64,000 bases of DNA from Psychrobacter frigidicola (GCF_007997305.1 NZ_VORZ01000001.1:1116001-1180000); one strand, 5' to 3'; numbered from the stretch's first letter, positions 1-9,860 are shown. Numbers and translations: made by a program. The notes: generated by a model from the sequence alone, not told the origin.

Positions 1-3000
1 CGCTAAAGCATCAACGGGCGTATCAGGGGCAAACTCTAACGTCATGCTGCTGGTACCGGCATCGATTTTATTAATCTTCAAAGGTTCAGCTTGTAGACGT
101 AGCTCATGAACGGCAAACAGCTGCTTGGTTTGAGCAGGCAGTATCCCAAAGCGATCTATCATCTCAGTACGGATATCAATCAGCATCTCTCGATCGTTAG
201 CATTACCGATACGCTTATAAAATAATAAGCGCTGATGAACGTCATGCACATACTCTTCAGGAATAAGCGCCGAGCTATGTAAGTTGATCTCACTCGTGAG
301 TGATAGTGGCGTGTTAAGATCAGGCTCTTTACCGGCTTTAATTGCCTTGGTAGCGCGCTCTAGCAGATCCATATATAAGCTAAAGCCAATCGCTTGCATA
401 TTACCACTTTGCTGCTTACCCAATAACTCGCCAGCACCGCGAATCTCTAAATCTTCACTGGCCAGCATAAAGCCCGCACCTAAAGTATTAGCGCGCTCAA
501 TGGCATGTAGACGGCGCTTTGCATCACCTTTTAAACCTTTAATCGATGGTACTAGCAAGTAGCAATAAGCTTGATGATGACTGCGCCCTACCCGACCACG
601 CAGCTGATGTAATTGCGCCAATCCAAACTTATCTGCACGCTCAATAATAATAGTATTGGCATTAGGTACATCAATACCAGTTTCAATAATGGTCGAACAA
701 ATCAGCACGTTGAATTTTTTATGATAATACTGCTGCATCACTTGTTCAAGCTGGCGCTCCTGCATCTGTCCATGTGCCACCCCAACTCGTGCTTCGGGCA
801 CTAGTTCGCGGATAGTTTCCGCCATACGCTCAATACTGGCAACATCATTATGTAGCAGATACACTTGCCCACCGCGTAATAATTCACGCAAAATAGCTTC
901 TTTCATCAAGGCATCTGTTTTTTGCATCACGAAAGTTTTAATTGATAGACGACGAGCTGGCGGGGTTGCGATAATAGACATATCGCGCATACCCGATAAT
1001 GCCATATTAAGGGTGCGCGGAATAGGCGTCGCCGTCATTGACATGCTATCGACATCAGTCTGAATGGCTTTGATGCGCTCTTTATGACGAACGCCAAAAC
1101 GGTGCTCTTCATCGACAATCATCAAGCCTAAATTGGCAAACTTAACATCCGGTTGTAGCAGTTTATGAGTGCCGATAACAATATCAACTTTGCCGTCTGC
1201 AAGATCAGTCAACACCATTTGCTGATGCTTTTTACCGCCAAAGCGCGATAAGGTTTCAACCCGTATCGGCCAATCTGCAAAACGGTCTAAGAAATTATCT
1301 TCATGCTGTCCTGCCAGCAAAGTGGTCGGCACTAAGATGGCGACTTGATAGCCCGCATTTACCGCAATAAAGGCGGCGCGCATCGCAACTTCAGTCTTAC
1401 CAAAACCCACATCACCGCAAATCAGGCGATCCATCGGCTGATTTTGCTTCATATCATGCATCACGGCATGAATAGCATTGGCCTGATCTGGCGTTTCCTC
1501 AAATTCAAACTGACTGGCAAACAGCTCATATTGAGGGATATCAATTTTGAAATGGATACCCACTTTTGCAGCGCGTCGTGCTTGGATATTAAGCAGCTCA
1601 GCAGCAACGTCATGGATTTGTTCCATAGCTTTTTGTTTGGCTTTGTCCCACTTACCGCTACCGATTTTATGTAGCGGTGCCAATGCCGGATCGCCGCCAC
1701 TATAGCGGCTAATCATTTGCAGATTAGCAACGGGCACATAAATACTGGCATCATCGGCATATTTGAGATGAATAAATTCCTGCTCACCATCACCCACATC
1801 TAAGATAATTAACCCATTATAGCGACCAATACCATGCTCAATATGGACGACTGGACTGCCCTCGGTAATCTCAGTAACACTCTTAACTAGAAACTCTTCT
1901 GAGACCCCACTCTGCCGCCGCCGGCGCGTTTGTAGCACTTGCCGACCAAACAGCTGAGTCTCACTAATCATCACCAAACGTTCAGGGATATAAACCCCGC
2001 GCTCGATAGCAGCGACAGTCAGCCCGACATGCGGACGACCATTCTGCGTAACGCTACTCTTATCTGCTGCCAGAAACTCTTTGAAGCTGGCATAAGCCTT
2101 AATATCAATCTTGCCTTTGAACAGCTCAATTAAAATCTCACGCCGACCAGCGGTTTCAGCGACGATCAATACTGGCGTGCCCGTTTGCGCTTGCAGTAGT
2201 AAAAACTCCAATAGCTCTGCTAATGGCTCCGCTTTTTGATGGTTAACCGACAGCTGCGGTGGCACTTGCGCACTTAAAGTCACTAAACCTTGCGTCTGAC
2301 TGGTTGCTAAGGCCATCTCATTACGATCACTTAAAATGACTCTCGGATAGTTATTTAGATGCTCGTTTAAAGTATTGGATAATAAGTACAACAATTCAGG
2401 CGCGACGATAGGCTTATCAACATCGTGTCGGCGCTCTTCATAACGGCGCTGAATTTGTGACCAATAATCAGCTTGGCGCTCGCTAATCAGCTCATCAGTG
2501 ATGAATAATGCATCACTAGGAAAATAAGCAAACAGACTACTGTCCTGCACCCAAGCCTCTGAGTCAAAAAATAGCGGCTGATAATATTCAAGACCGCTAC
2601 TGGCAATCCCAGCCATAACATCTTTATACAACTCAAATTTACGGCTACTGGTATGTGGGAACATAGCAGCAAAGTTCATCCTAAAAGTCTCTTTGCCTTC
2701 TTCTAATGGGAACTCTTTGGCAGGTAATATCTGAAACTGTTGAATAGGCTTAGAGATATCTGGCAGCTTATGTAGTAGCGATAACGGCTCTTTGCCCATG
2801 CTAGTGTCATTGCCTGACAGCATGTTTTTAAGGTCGTCTTCGGTCAACGTACGCTGAGTCTGCGGGTGAAAAAAGCGGATGGTCTCAATTTCATCATCGA
2901 ATAAGTCTAAACGCAGTGGAAACGGCTGTCCCACCGCAAAAATGTCTACAATACTACCGCGTACCGCAAACTCACCCGGCTCAAATACATTGTCAACAGC

Positions 3001-3486
3001 ACGATAACCAGCCTTTGCCAATAGCTCACGCTGAGTGTTGATATCAAACCTATCCCCGACACTTAAATCAAAGTGCTGACCTATCAGCCAACTGGGCGGC
3101 GCAACGCGGTGCATCAAGGCTTGAACTGAAATTAGCAAGACACCTGAAGTTGGCATATCAGTGAGCAAGTTAATGCGCTCACTAACAATATCCTGATGCG
3201 GCGATAGCTCATCATAAGTTAACGTTTCCCAATCAGGAAACACATAAGCATCGACCCCGCAGAATGCCAATTCGGTTTCCATTTGATTGAGCTGGTTTTG
3301 ATCGTGCGCAACGACAACTTTTAGCCGATTGGCCACATCCCAAATGGGTGCATTGACTAAACTTGCCAGCCATAAACTGCTTACAGCGCCATGCACAGGC
3401 GCAAGCCAACGTCGCTGCGTGTCTTGAATAGGAAATAGCTGCTGATTAATAGGGGCAAAGGCGTCAGTTAAAGCAGAGATAGGCAT
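1..3486 (-). CDS. mfd: Transcription-repair coupling factor Mfd (3' end outside window)
   Basis: Mfd is the ATP-driven translocase that removes RNA polymerase stalled at DNA lesions and recruits UvrA. The reading frame is open from an ATG at 3486 (protein begins MPISALTDAF) to base 1 with no stop, giving 1162 codons. The E. coli protein is about 1148 residues, so only a short C-terminal tail should be missing. The N-terminal UvrB-like region is present (for example the FPDWETLTYDELSPH block). The helicase half shows Walker A GDVGFGKTEVAMRAAF (around 1375-1420) and Walker B DEEH followed by RFGVRHKER (around 1085-1125). No frameshift was seen. The next gene upstream, rraA, has its own terminator, so mfd is probably transcribed alone. 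Confidence 0.96.
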   Translation of the reverse strand, partial: MPISALTDAFAPINQQLFPIQDTQRRWLAPVHGAVSSLWLASLVNAPIWDVANRLKVVVAHDQNQLNQMETELAFCGVDAYVFPDWETLTYDELSPHQDIVSERINLLTDMPTSGVLLISVQALMHRVAPPSWLIGQHFDLSVGDRFDINTQRELLAKAGYRAVDNVFEPGEFAVRGSIVDIFAVGQPFPLRLDLFDDEIETIRFFHPQTQRTLTEDDLKNMLSGNDTSMGKEPLSLLHKLPDISKPIQQFQILPAKEFPLEEGKETFRMNFAAMFPHTSSRKFELYKDVMAGIASSGLEYYQPLFFDSEAWVQDSSLFAYFPSDALFITDELISERQADYWSQIQRRYEERRHDVDKPIVAPELLYLLSNTLNEHLNNYPRVILSDRNEMALATSQTQGLVTLSAQVPPQLSVNHQKAEPLAELLEFLLLQAQTGTPVLIVAETAGRREILIELFKGKIDIKAYASFKEFLAADKSSVTQNGRPHVGLTVAAIERGVYIPERLVMISETQLFGRQVLQTRRRRQSGVSEEFLVKSVTEITEGSPVVHIEHGIGRYNGLIILDVGDGEQEFIHLKYADDASIYVPVANLQMISRYSGGDPALAPLHKIGSGKWDKAKQKAMEQIHDVAAELLNIQARRAAKVGIHFKIDIPQYELFASQFEFEETPDQANAIHAVMHDMKQNQPMDRLICGDVGFGKTEVAMRAAFIAVNAGYQVAILVPTTLLAGQHEDNFLDRFADWPIRVETLSRFGGKKHQQMVLTDLADGKVDIVIGTHKLLQPDVKFANLGLMIVDEEHRFGVRHKERIKAIQTDVDSMSMTATPIPRTLNMALSGMRDMSIIATPPARRLSIKTFVMQKTDALMKEAILRELLRGGQVYLLHNDVASIERMAETIRELVPEARVGVAHGQMQERQLEQVMQQYYHKKFNVLICSTIIETGIDVPNANTIIIERADKFGLAQLHQLRGRVGRSHHQAYCYLLVPSIKGLKGDAKRRLHAIERANTLGAGFMLASEDLEIRGAGELLGKQQSGNMQAIGFSLYMDLLERATKAIKAGKEPDLNTPLSLTSEINLHSSALIPEEYVHDVHQRLLFYKRIGNANDREMLIDIRTEMIDRFGILPAQTKQLFAVHELRLQAEPLKINKIDAGTSSMTLEFAPDTPVDALA

Positions 3487-3640
3487 AGAAGATAGAGTCA
3501 AGGTTAAGAGTCAGAGGGCTATTATACGAACATTTTGAGCATTGACCAAAATTTATGCCGTAACGGTTTGTGACCGCTTTATTCAACGACATACTTCTGT
3601 TGAAAAGTAAAAAACCAAAGTGCTGATCATCTCATGAAAT

Positions 3641-3669
3641 ATAAAAACCCCAGCTTATACACTGAGGTT
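3641..3669 (-). terminator. Intrinsic terminator after rraA
   Basis: Read on the minus strand, AACCTCAG pairs with CTGGGGTT (one G-U pair) around an 8-base loop and is followed by TTTTTATATTT. It lies about 65 bp after the rraA stop and closes the SDR-rraA transcript. Confidence 0.7.
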
Positions 3670-3735
3670 GATTATATTTTTTATAAAGATAACTTTTATA
3701 TTCAGCAACAATCATCCGGCTTATTAAGCGTTCTA

Positions 3736-4269
3736 CTATATAAGAAGCTTATCGCTTGCAATCATACCGTTATTATCGGCATAAATAAACATACCTGAGT
3801 TCAAGGTCAAATCACCAAAGCTAATCTCAATGTCAGTTTGGCCTTCATCGCGGCGATTAGATTTGCGCGGGATACAGCCAAGAGCCATGACGCCAAGCTC
3901 CATCTGCGCCATATCATCAACGTCACGGACGCAACCATAAATCACTACACCAGCCCAGTTGTTATCAATAGCTGCCTCTGCAATCATATCACCGAGCAGC
4001 GCACAACGCATCGAGCCGCCACCATCAACGACCAATACCTTACCGTTGCCCTCTTTATCTTTGCCATCACTATTTAACAGCTCTTTAACGCGGCTATTGT
4101 CTTCAAAACATTTTACGGTCACTATTTCACCGAAAAACCTGTCTTTGCCGCCAAAGCTATAGAATGACTTGCCTTCAATATTTGGCAGACAAACTTGTGA
4201 CTCAGGATTGGCATCTAATAAATCACAGGTAACAAAGTTCTCTTTATTTATCGTAGTCGCTTCTGACAT
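3736..4269 (-). CDS. rraA: RraA family protein (RNase E activity regulator)
   Basis: 177 residues of the RraA / HMG-aldolase-like family. In E. coli RraA binds RNase E and inhibits mRNA turnover; relatives in other bacteria are oxaloacetate decarboxylases or 4-hydroxy-4-methyl-2-oxoglutarate aldolases, so the function is inferred. The core GDMIAEAAIDNNWAGVVIYG and CVRDVDDMAQMELGVMALG segments are typical, including the Gly-Asp and Arg-Asp signatures of the family. It is slightly longer than the 161-residue E. coli protein because of a short N-terminal extension. The start ATG has AAGGAGCG 7 bases upstream. It follows the SDR-like gene by 59 bp and probably shares its transcript. Confidence 0.88.
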   Translation of the reverse strand: MSEATTINKENFVTCDLLDANPESQVCLPNIEGKSFYSFGGKDRFFGEIVTVKCFEDNSRVKELLNSDGKDKEGNGKVLVVDGGGSMRCALLGDMIAEAAIDNNWAGVVIYGCVRDVDDMAQMELGVMALGCIPRKSNRRDEGQTDIEISFGDLTLNSGMFIYADNNGMIASDKLLI

Positions 4270-4328
4270 GGTGACGCTCCTTATTTATTATTAATAATAA
4301 TTCGGTTTATTTATCGAAAATAATCTTA

Positions 4329-5027
4329 CTATTTCGCGCGCGTCATCGCAAGCATCTGCTTATTTTCAATAACAGTCGTTTTAGCAGGCATAGGCTCAGA
4401 ATGATATTTGCGGCGCTCATAGCCATCTTGAGCGGCCATCGCCATGGCAATTGCCACACGCTTAGCAGAAATAGGATGCAGCGGTAGCGACTCTGAAACT
4501 AAGGGAGATATGAGCTGAAAAGCTTTTTGGCTGATGCTCTCAAGCGGACGACCTTTATGCTTGCCTAATAGCAATGACGGGCGAAAAATAACTAACTGTA
4601 CAAAATCCAGTAACTTAATAGACTGTTCAGTCTCTGCCTTTACGCGGTTATACAAGAATCTACTGTCGATATCTGCGTTCATAGACGATAATAAAAAGAA
4701 GTTCTCGACGCCTTTATCTCGGCATAGCGTTGCAAAAGTAACATTATAGTCATGATCTACTTTGCGAAAAGCTTCATCGCTACCAGCCTGCTTTTTAGTC
4801 GTGCCAAGGCAACTAAAAGCGTCCGTTGACCGATCAGCGCCCACACTAGCAAACACTTCTGTTAAATTCTCAAAATCGTTCACTTGATAAAAGCGCATAC
4901 TGGCATTAATATAGCGCGGCGGACGCCGAGCAATCACAATTAAAGTATCATAAAGTGCACTTAGCTGCTTGATAAGATGTTGCCCTACCAATCCTGTTGC
5001 GCCAATTACAATTGCTTTTTGCTGCAT
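4329..5027 (-). CDS. NAD(P)-binding atypical SDR protein (TIP30/YbjT-like)
   Basis: 232 residues beginning MQQKAIVIGATGLVGQHL, a Rossmann nucleotide-binding loop of the form GATGLVG. The sequence continues with SCLGTTKKQAGSDEAF (residues about 93-108) and the conserved RPSLLLGKHKGRPLE near residue 150. This pattern is that of small atypical short-chain dehydrogenases related to TIP30/HTATIP2 and bacterial oxidoreductase-like proteins. No Tyr-x3-Lys catalytic pair of classical SDRs is obvious, apart from YNRVKAE at about 125, which could serve. Substrate unknown. It lies 59 bp upstream of rraA and probably forms a two-gene operon with it. Confidence 0.75.
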   Translation of the reverse strand: MQQKAIVIGATGLVGQHLIKQLSALYDTLIVIARRPPRYINASMRFYQVNDFENLTEVFASVGADRSTDAFSCLGTTKKQAGSDEAFRKVDHDYNVTFATLCRDKGVENFFLLSSMNADIDSRFLYNRVKAETEQSIKLLDFVQLVIFRPSLLLGKHKGRPLESISQKAFQLISPLVSESLPLHPISAKRVAIAMAMAAQDGYERRKYHSEPMPAKTTVIENKQMLAMTRAK

Positions 5028-5227
5028 ATTCCATCCATATTTTCGTAGTCATAGAATGTCATAAAAATAACCAAGCGTCTTCGTATAAGTTATTTTATAT
5101 TTGATATCATATATAAGGTACGCTATAACTAAAGCTATTATTCATAATATATTGTAAGATATCTTATCAGATTGCCCATCTTTACTGTCATAAGCTTAAC
5201 TTCTTTGAGCATCGGTCATCAAATATA

Positions 5228-5256
5228 TTGTCCTTAGTGCAATAATTTGCTAAGAT
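5228..5256 (+). promoter_or_regulatory. Putative sigma-70 promoter of rpsT
   Basis: TTGTCC at 5228-5233 and TAAGAT at 5251-5256 are separated by 17 bp. A start near 5263 would give an untranslated leader of about 180 bases before rpsT. The 5028-5227 stretch is otherwise AT-rich with nothing recognisable. Confidence 0.45.
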
Positions 5257-5441
5257 ATCCGGCTTTACACGTCGAAGCTGTTTAATTATTCCAAACAGTG
5301 TTGGCGCAAGCGATGACTTATTTATATCGGGCATCGATATCATATTTGACGAGACGGCTGCTCGTCACCGATGATTGTACAATCCATTATTTATTGCAAT
5401 CAACTTTCTATTTTTACCTGTCTTTCATAAAGGAGATACGC

Positions 5442-5708
5442 GTGGCTAATACTGCACAAGCTCGTAAACGCGCCCGTCAAAACACCAAACGTCGTCAAAA
5501 CTCTGCATCACAACGCTCAATGGTTCGCACTTATTTGAAACGTGTTGATGCGGCAATCGCTGCTAAAGATTATGATGCGGCAACTGAAGCTTATAAAAAA
5601 GCGGTACCAGTTCTTGACCGTATGGCTGACAAAGGTATTATTCATAAGAATAAAGCAGCTCGTCGTAAGAGCCGCCTGAACAAAACGATCAAAGGCTTAC
5701 AAGCTTAA
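5442..5708 (+). CDS. rpsT: 30S ribosomal protein S20
   Basis: 88 residues, [20 protein letters not shown] and onward, very basic, the standard S20 sequence and length. S20 binds 16S rRNA in the body of the small subunit. The frame stays open upstream to 5298, but the family N-terminus and an AAGGAGAT Shine-Dalgarno at 5430-5436 place the start at the GTG at 5442. Translation from GTG with a long leader is reminiscent of E. coli rpsT, which starts at UUG and is autoregulated; whether that holds here is inference. It is monocistronic: a terminator follows 30 bp after the stop. Confidence 0.97.
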   Translation: MANTAQARKRARQNTKRRQNSASQRSMVRTYLKRVDAAIAAKDYDAATEAYKKAVPVLDRMADKGIIHKNKAARRKSRLNKTIKGLQA

Positions 5709-5733
5709 GATTTGTTTAGTTTAGACCATACGC

Positions 5734-5768
5734 ATAAAAAAACCTTGTCCTAGCGGCAAGGTTTTTTT
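5734..5768 (+). terminator. Intrinsic terminator of rpsT
   Basis: AACCTTG (5741-5747) pairs with CAAGGTT (5757-5763), followed by a run of seven T. Confidence 0.85.
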
Positions 5769-5893
5769 ATATCTGTCTATAACTTTAAGAAATAGTTAAA
5801 ATAATCATCAAAAATATAACTCTAAAAATACTAGCAACGTCATTGTATTAAGACAAGGGAGCTATACATTAAGTAAGCGATACGTGAAGTAAA

Positions 5894-6730
5894 CTAATTC
5901 CACTTTACCTCTGGTGGTAGCAGTAGTTTACTAGAATGAAATCCTGCGGCAAAATAACCTTCTAACAAGGTACTGACCGGACGAATATAAACTTCACCCC
6001 GCCAGACAAAATAGGCATTGGTTTCCCTAAAAGGTTTATCATCAAACCATAAGAACACCCCTTCCATCATCTTTGGCCAATCGTTCCAATCAATCTCCGC
6101 CACATCAAGCATCACTGCTAAAAAGGCAGACAATAACGTGTCATGACTGACTGCCAGCATTAATTGCCCTTGCTGCGGTTGATGCTGATAAAATAATGAT
6201 AAAATATCAAGCCCGCCCTGATAGGCATTTTTTGTACCCTCAAGACTACCCTGCAAAAAGCGATTGATGAAGTTAAGGACTCCAATCTCTTTAAATACCG
6301 CATTAGCAATGTCAGGCTCAGTAACCAAGCTCCCAGGCTCAACCAATAAAGATTGATGGACAATATGGCGTTGTAGACCCGCACCTTCTTGCATCAGCTG
6401 TGCGGTATCAATACAGCGACCAATCGGGCTTGAGATGCTGTCAACATCGAGAGAATACGGTAGATTACCTGATAGCCAATGCCCCCAAGACTTGGCCAAT
6501 ACGCGGCCTTTGGGTGTCAGTGGCAGCTGATAGCTGGCAAAACCGTTACCATCTGAGCGCTCACGCAGTGAATGCCGAGTAAATAATATTAGACGCTTAT
6601 CTGTAGGCAATAGGCTGACTGAAGATACCATACTATCCGGTAAATGCGCAGGCGCGGGCACGCTTGGATTATGTGCTCTTATTGGTTTGGCTTTCGGATT
6701 GGGACCAAAAGAATCAGGATGTTTACTCAT
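5894..6730 (-). CDS. Histidine phosphatase superfamily protein
   Basis: 278 residues from the ATG at 6730 (MSKHPDSFGPNPK). An upstream TTG at 6769 is in frame but has no ribosome binding site. The N-terminal catalytic block reads LILFTRHSLRER (RHS in place of the usual RHG of the branch-1 phosphatases), with SSPIGRCIDTAQLM in the middle and the second catalytic histidine in LAVSHDTLLSAFL near residue 210. This is the phosphoglycerate-mutase/acid-phosphatase fold with a phospho-histidine intermediate. The substrate cannot be told. There is no signal peptide, so it is probably cytoplasmic. It stands alone, downstream of the metallophosphoesterase gene. Confidence 0.75.
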   Translation of the reverse strand: MSKHPDSFGPNPKAKPIRAHNPSVPAPAHLPDSMVSSVSLLPTDKRLILFTRHSLRERSDGNGFASYQLPLTPKGRVLAKSWGHWLSGNLPYSLDVDSISSPIGRCIDTAQLMQEGAGLQRHIVHQSLLVEPGSLVTEPDIANAVFKEIGVLNFINRFLQGSLEGTKNAYQGGLDILSLFYQHQPQQGQLMLAVSHDTLLSAFLAVMLDVAEIDWNDWPKMMEGVFLWFDDKPFRETNAYFVWRGEVYIRPVSTLLEGYFAAGFHSSKLLLPPEVKWN

Positions 6731-6851
6731 GGTAGCTAGCGTAGCAGATTTCTTGTTCAGAATGAACAAAATATGAATTTAGTATTAATAAAATCATTGA
6801 TGGCAGATTTTTGTGTTATAAAAACTAGCTAGTCCATAGAATTCAACAACC

Positions 6852-7649
6852 TTAACCAATATCAACAACTTTATCCCACGCAAATTCTATTGCGGTACTA
6901 CTTACTTCGTTCGGATAGGCACGCGGATTAACAACCACTCGAGTTTTATCGATTCGATAATCAAAAGCCTCATGCGTATGTCCATGTACCCACAGCATTG
7001 GTGCCCAGGGTTTATGCATCCATGCTGAAAAGTCGCTGACAAAGGCCGCATTACTTGGCAAGCTGGCATATTTCTCAGAGACTGATAATGGACTGATACT
7101 ATGATGGCACATCACCACCGTTTTTTTACCTAGCTCCTTTGATTTTATCAAAGCCTGTTGTAACCATTGACGCTGCTCGTTATGTAAACGTATTGACACC
7201 TCAGGTGAGAACAAGTCACGACCTGCGTAAATTTGCTTATAGTCACGCATAAAGCGCTTAGCAATCGCCATCGTGTTTTCATCCGCTTGATACTGATAAT
7301 CAGTCCATAACGTACAACCAAGTATGCGTACTTCCCCAATATCAATGTGCTGACATTGAAGGACACGTACGCCTGTATTCGCTGTTGCACTATAGTTGTC
7401 CCACATCGCCAGCTTCTTATCAAAATGCAGTACATCTTCACTAAAATATTCATGGTTTCCAGCGACAGTAATCACTGGGACTTGTAAACGTTCAGCTTGT
7501 TCTTGTAGCCATGGCATCCCACTATCGCTGTTTGCGGTGTCCCCTGCTACCAAAACCACATCCGCATCCGTTTTAGGAATATGACCCATCGAATATGACT
7601 GTCTAACATAGCTGTCGATATGTAGATCACTTACAATTTGTAATTTCAT
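6852..7649 (-). CDS. Calcineurin-like metallophosphoesterase
   Basis: 265 residues from ATG 7649 (MKLQIVSDLHID); the frame also contains a TTG three codons earlier. The dinuclear metal-binding motifs are all visible in order: SDLHID (D-x-H), VAGDTAN (G-D), VAGNHEY (G-N-H-E), MCHHSIS and HGHTHEAFDYRI (G-H-x-H). The family hydrolyses phosphomonoesters or phosphodiesters; this subgroup of about 270 residues is common in proteobacteria and its substrate is not known. No signal peptide. Its neighbours give no functional clue. Confidence 0.82.
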   Translation of the reverse strand: MKLQIVSDLHIDSYVRQSYSMGHIPKTDADVVLVAGDTANSDSGMPWLQEQAERLQVPVITVAGNHEYFSEDVLHFDKKLAMWDNYSATANTGVRVLQCQHIDIGEVRILGCTLWTDYQYQADENTMAIAKRFMRDYKQIYAGRDLFSPEVSIRLHNEQRQWLQQALIKSKELGKKTVVMCHHSISPLSVSEKYASLPSNAAFVSDFSAWMHKPWAPMLWVHGHTHEAFDYRIDKTRVVVNPRAYPNEVSSTAIEFAWDKVVDIG

Positions 7650-7720
7650 ACGATCCAATATTAATAATAATAAAATATAAATTAGTCAGTTAGTTTAGCA
7701 TTTATATAGCCGATATTAAA

Positions 7721-7756
7721 AAGTAAAAAAGACAACCGCTACGTTGTCTTTTTTAC
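7721..7756 (-). terminator. Terminator after pyrF (bidirectional)
   Basis: AAAAAAGACAAC and GTTGTCTTTTTT form a perfect 12-bp stem with a 6-base loop, so the element works in both directions. It lies 70 bp beyond the pyrF stop. Confidence 0.85.
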
Positions 7757-7825
7757 TTCATATTTGAGAATGACGGTTTGCTTATAATAGCTTATCTTTA
7801 ACAGACACTTCTAAAAAACAGCTTC

Positions 7826-8560
7826 TTATAAAATACTTTGTAATATTTTCTTTAATTTAGCGGCTGGGTCATCTGCTTCAGTAATTGAGCGTCCAATAAC
7901 TAAGTAATCAGCCCCATCATTTAAGGCCTGCTTAGGCGTGCAGATACGATGCTGATCATCAGGGTTGTCTTCTGGCAAACGGATACCTGGTGTTATCAAT
8001 TTAAAGTCAGTACCACAGAGTGCTTTCAGTATTTTTGCTTCTTGTGCTGAGCATACCACCCCATCAAGACCGGCTTGTTGAGTCAGCTTTGCTAAGCGGC
8101 TAACTTGAGTATTTAAATTACCAGTAACACCAATCTGTGGCAATATATCACTACTCATAGAGGTTAATACCGTGACGGCAATCAGCAATGTATCATAATT
8201 ACCATCAACTAAACGCTGCTTTGCCAATGACATCGCATCATAGCCAGCGCTGGCATGAACGTTAACCATCCAAACACCCAAGTCAGCCGCAGCCAATACC
8301 GCTTGCGCAGTCGTATTAGGAATATCATGAAATTTCAAATCTAAAAATACTTCAAACTGGCGTTGTTGTAATGCTTGCACAATTGCAGGTCCAGAACGCG
8401 TAAACAGCTCTTTTCCCACTTTTAACCGGCATAGGGCTGGGTCTAGTTTATCTGCTAGTGCTAACGCCGCATCCATCGTTGGAGTGTCTAAAGCCACGAT
8501 AACTGGAGACATTACTGGGTTAGGGATAACTGTATTAGTGATGGATGTATTGTTAGTCAT
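7826..8560 (-). CDS. pyrF: Orotidine 5'-phosphate decarboxylase
   Basis: 244 residues; the last step of de novo UMP synthesis. The family signature [17 protein letters not shown] (catalytic Lys-Asp network) is at about 78-94, with [12 protein letters not shown] next and the phosphate-binding [12 protein letters not shown] and YLVIGRSIT near the C-terminus. The length and N-terminal extension before SPVIVALD match E. coli PyrF. It lies 82 bp after lapA; ihfB-lapA-pyrF probably form one transcript closed by the hairpin at 7721-7756. Confidence 0.96.
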   Translation of the reverse strand: MTNNTSITNTVIPNPVMSPVIVALDTPTMDAALALADKLDPALCRLKVGKELFTRSGPAIVQALQQRQFEVFLDLKFHDIPNTTAQAVLAAADLGVWMVNVHASAGYDAMSLAKQRLVDGNYDTLLIAVTVLTSMSSDILPQIGVTGNLNTQVSRLAKLTQQAGLDGVVCSAQEAKILKALCGTDFKLITPGIRLPEDNPDDQHRICTPKQALNDGADYLVIGRSITEADDPAAKLKKILQSIL

Positions 8561-8642
8561 GGACCTACCATTTTATAGCAAAATTTAATGTTGAATTCAT
8601 CAAACAATTATAAGCTGACAGCACTATTGCATTTGCTTATCT

Positions 8643-9074
8643 TTAGTCACGCTTACGTTTCGTTAGTACTGCAGAGTCAGTAGGATAAACGTTATTTGAG
8701 CGATTATTTAAACGCGAGTTATCATCTTCTATACGCACAGTAGTCGCGCCATAAACAGCATCTTCTACGGTAGGCGCATTGGCTTGACGGTCGATAACAG
8801 TATTCGCCTGAGTAACTTGCTCTTGTAAATTATTATTAAGCTTTTGTAAGCGCGATATCTCCCACTTATTTTGTAAGACGCGGAACATCAATAGAGCAAG
8901 TAGCATACCAATGACGATGCCTAGTATAAGACAAAGTATCAACAGTAGCCCTAAATTCATAGCAGGGGCCTGTGAAAATAGTAAATTCACCCCTACTTCG
9001 GTATTATTTGCTAATACCAAGCCAAGCGCATATGCAAAGCTTAAAAATAATAATACAAACAGTAAAAGACGCAT
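8643..9074 (-). CDS. lapA: LapA family (DUF1049) inner-membrane protein
   Basis: 143 residues with two N-terminal membrane helices (about 1-22 and 40-66) and a cytoplasmic tail that is coiled-coil (WEISRLQKLNNNLQEQV) and then polar. The topology and the position directly after ihfB match LapA/YciS, which works with LapB and FtsH in controlling LpxC and thereby LPS synthesis in E. coli. The tail is about 40 residues longer than in E. coli. In E. coli lapB lies between lapA and pyrF; here pyrF follows directly and no lapB is present in the window. Confidence 0.8.
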   Translation of the reverse strand: MRLLLFVLLFLSFAYALGLVLANNTEVGVNLLFSQAPAMNLGLLLILCLILGIVIGMLLALLMFRVLQNKWEISRLQKLNNNLQEQVTQANTVIDRQANAPTVEDAVYGATTVRIEDDNSRLNNRSNNVYPTDSAVLTKRKRD

Positions 9075-9174
9075 AATCTATATACCTTGTTTGAAATAGC
9101 AATAACTTATTATGGATAGGACGTAGCTGAAAATGTAGCTGTCGTGAGTTAGTATCCTAGTTGCTTATAACGCT

Positions 9175-9480
9175 TTATGTCAAGGTTACTTTATCATTTA
9201 CAGCTTCACGCAGTGCTTTACCCGGCTTAAAGTGGGGAATAGCTTTAGCAGGAACTAGTACATTCTCGCCTGTTTTAGGGTTGCGTCCTGTGCGAGCAAG
9301 ACGATGATGTAAACAAAAACTACCAAAACCGCGAACTTCTACTCGTCCATCATTTGCCAAAGTTTCTATCATTAGGTTTATAATCTCGCGCACAGCGTCA
9401 TCAATAACCATATCAGTTATAGTGTCACAATTAGCACTCAAATTATTAATAAAATCAGACTTATTGATAGCTTGTTGCAT
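9175..9480 (-). CDS. ihfB: Integration host factor beta subunit
   Basis: 101 residues of the HU/IHF DNA-bending family. The beta-arm contains RGFGSFCLHHRLARTGRNPKTGE with the conserved GRNPKTG and the intercalating proline region, followed by PHFKPGKALREAVN. The location between rpsA and lapA identifies the beta (HimD) rather than the alpha subunit. Possible SD AGAGG lies 12 bases before the ATG. It acts on the nucleoid and as an architectural factor at many promoters. Confidence 0.95.
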   Translation of the reverse strand: MQQAINKSDFINNLSANCDTITDMVIDDAVREIINLMIETLANDGRVEVRGFGSFCLHHRLARTGRNPKTGENVLVPAKAIPHFKPGKALREAVNDKVTLT

Positions 9481-9860
9481 TATTTTGCTTGCCTCTTTGA
9501 TTAATGGTTATTATAAATTGGGGGGTAAAGCTCATAGTAAGTAGTGTATATCTAGAATTTATCAAACAACAGCAATCAATCTGATTGATCATCCTAGTTA
9601 ACGTATCTTAATACTAATAAATAAAAGTTTGCAGCGTTTCAAACACTTAGCTGTATTTTACATTTTGTTACTCAACCTTGCAAATGATAGTCGCAACTAA
9701 AACGCCTCGTAGTGAAGTTTTAGTTACATTAATGAAAAGCTTAGTCTAATATTATCAATTTTTTATGAAAATAAAATCCAGACACAAAAAAGCGACCGAA
9801 GTCGCTTTTTCATTGTATTGCTATGTACTAAAAATACTATTAGTTATTAATAAAATAAGC
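9481..9860. other. Intergenic region rpsA-ihfB
   Basis: 380 bp without a gene. It contains the rpsA terminator at 9786-9810 and presumably the ihfB promoter; no clear -35/-10 pair was identified. Confidence 0.6.
9786..9810 (-). terminator. Intrinsic terminator of rpsA
   Basis: AAAAAGCGAC, loop CGAA, GTCGCTTTTT: a GNRA-like tetraloop on a perfect stem, symmetrical, 51 bp after the rpsA stop. Confidence 0.9.

Noticed and set aside
284..3172. Numerous open frames of 60-110 codons on both strands in the first 3.5 kb
   Set aside because: All lie within mfd in other frames; the mfd frame itself is uninterrupted and carries recognisable helicase motifs.
5298..5441. N-terminal extension of rpsT
   Set aside because: S20 family N-terminus and SD place the start at GTG 5442; the upstream part has no S20 similarity.
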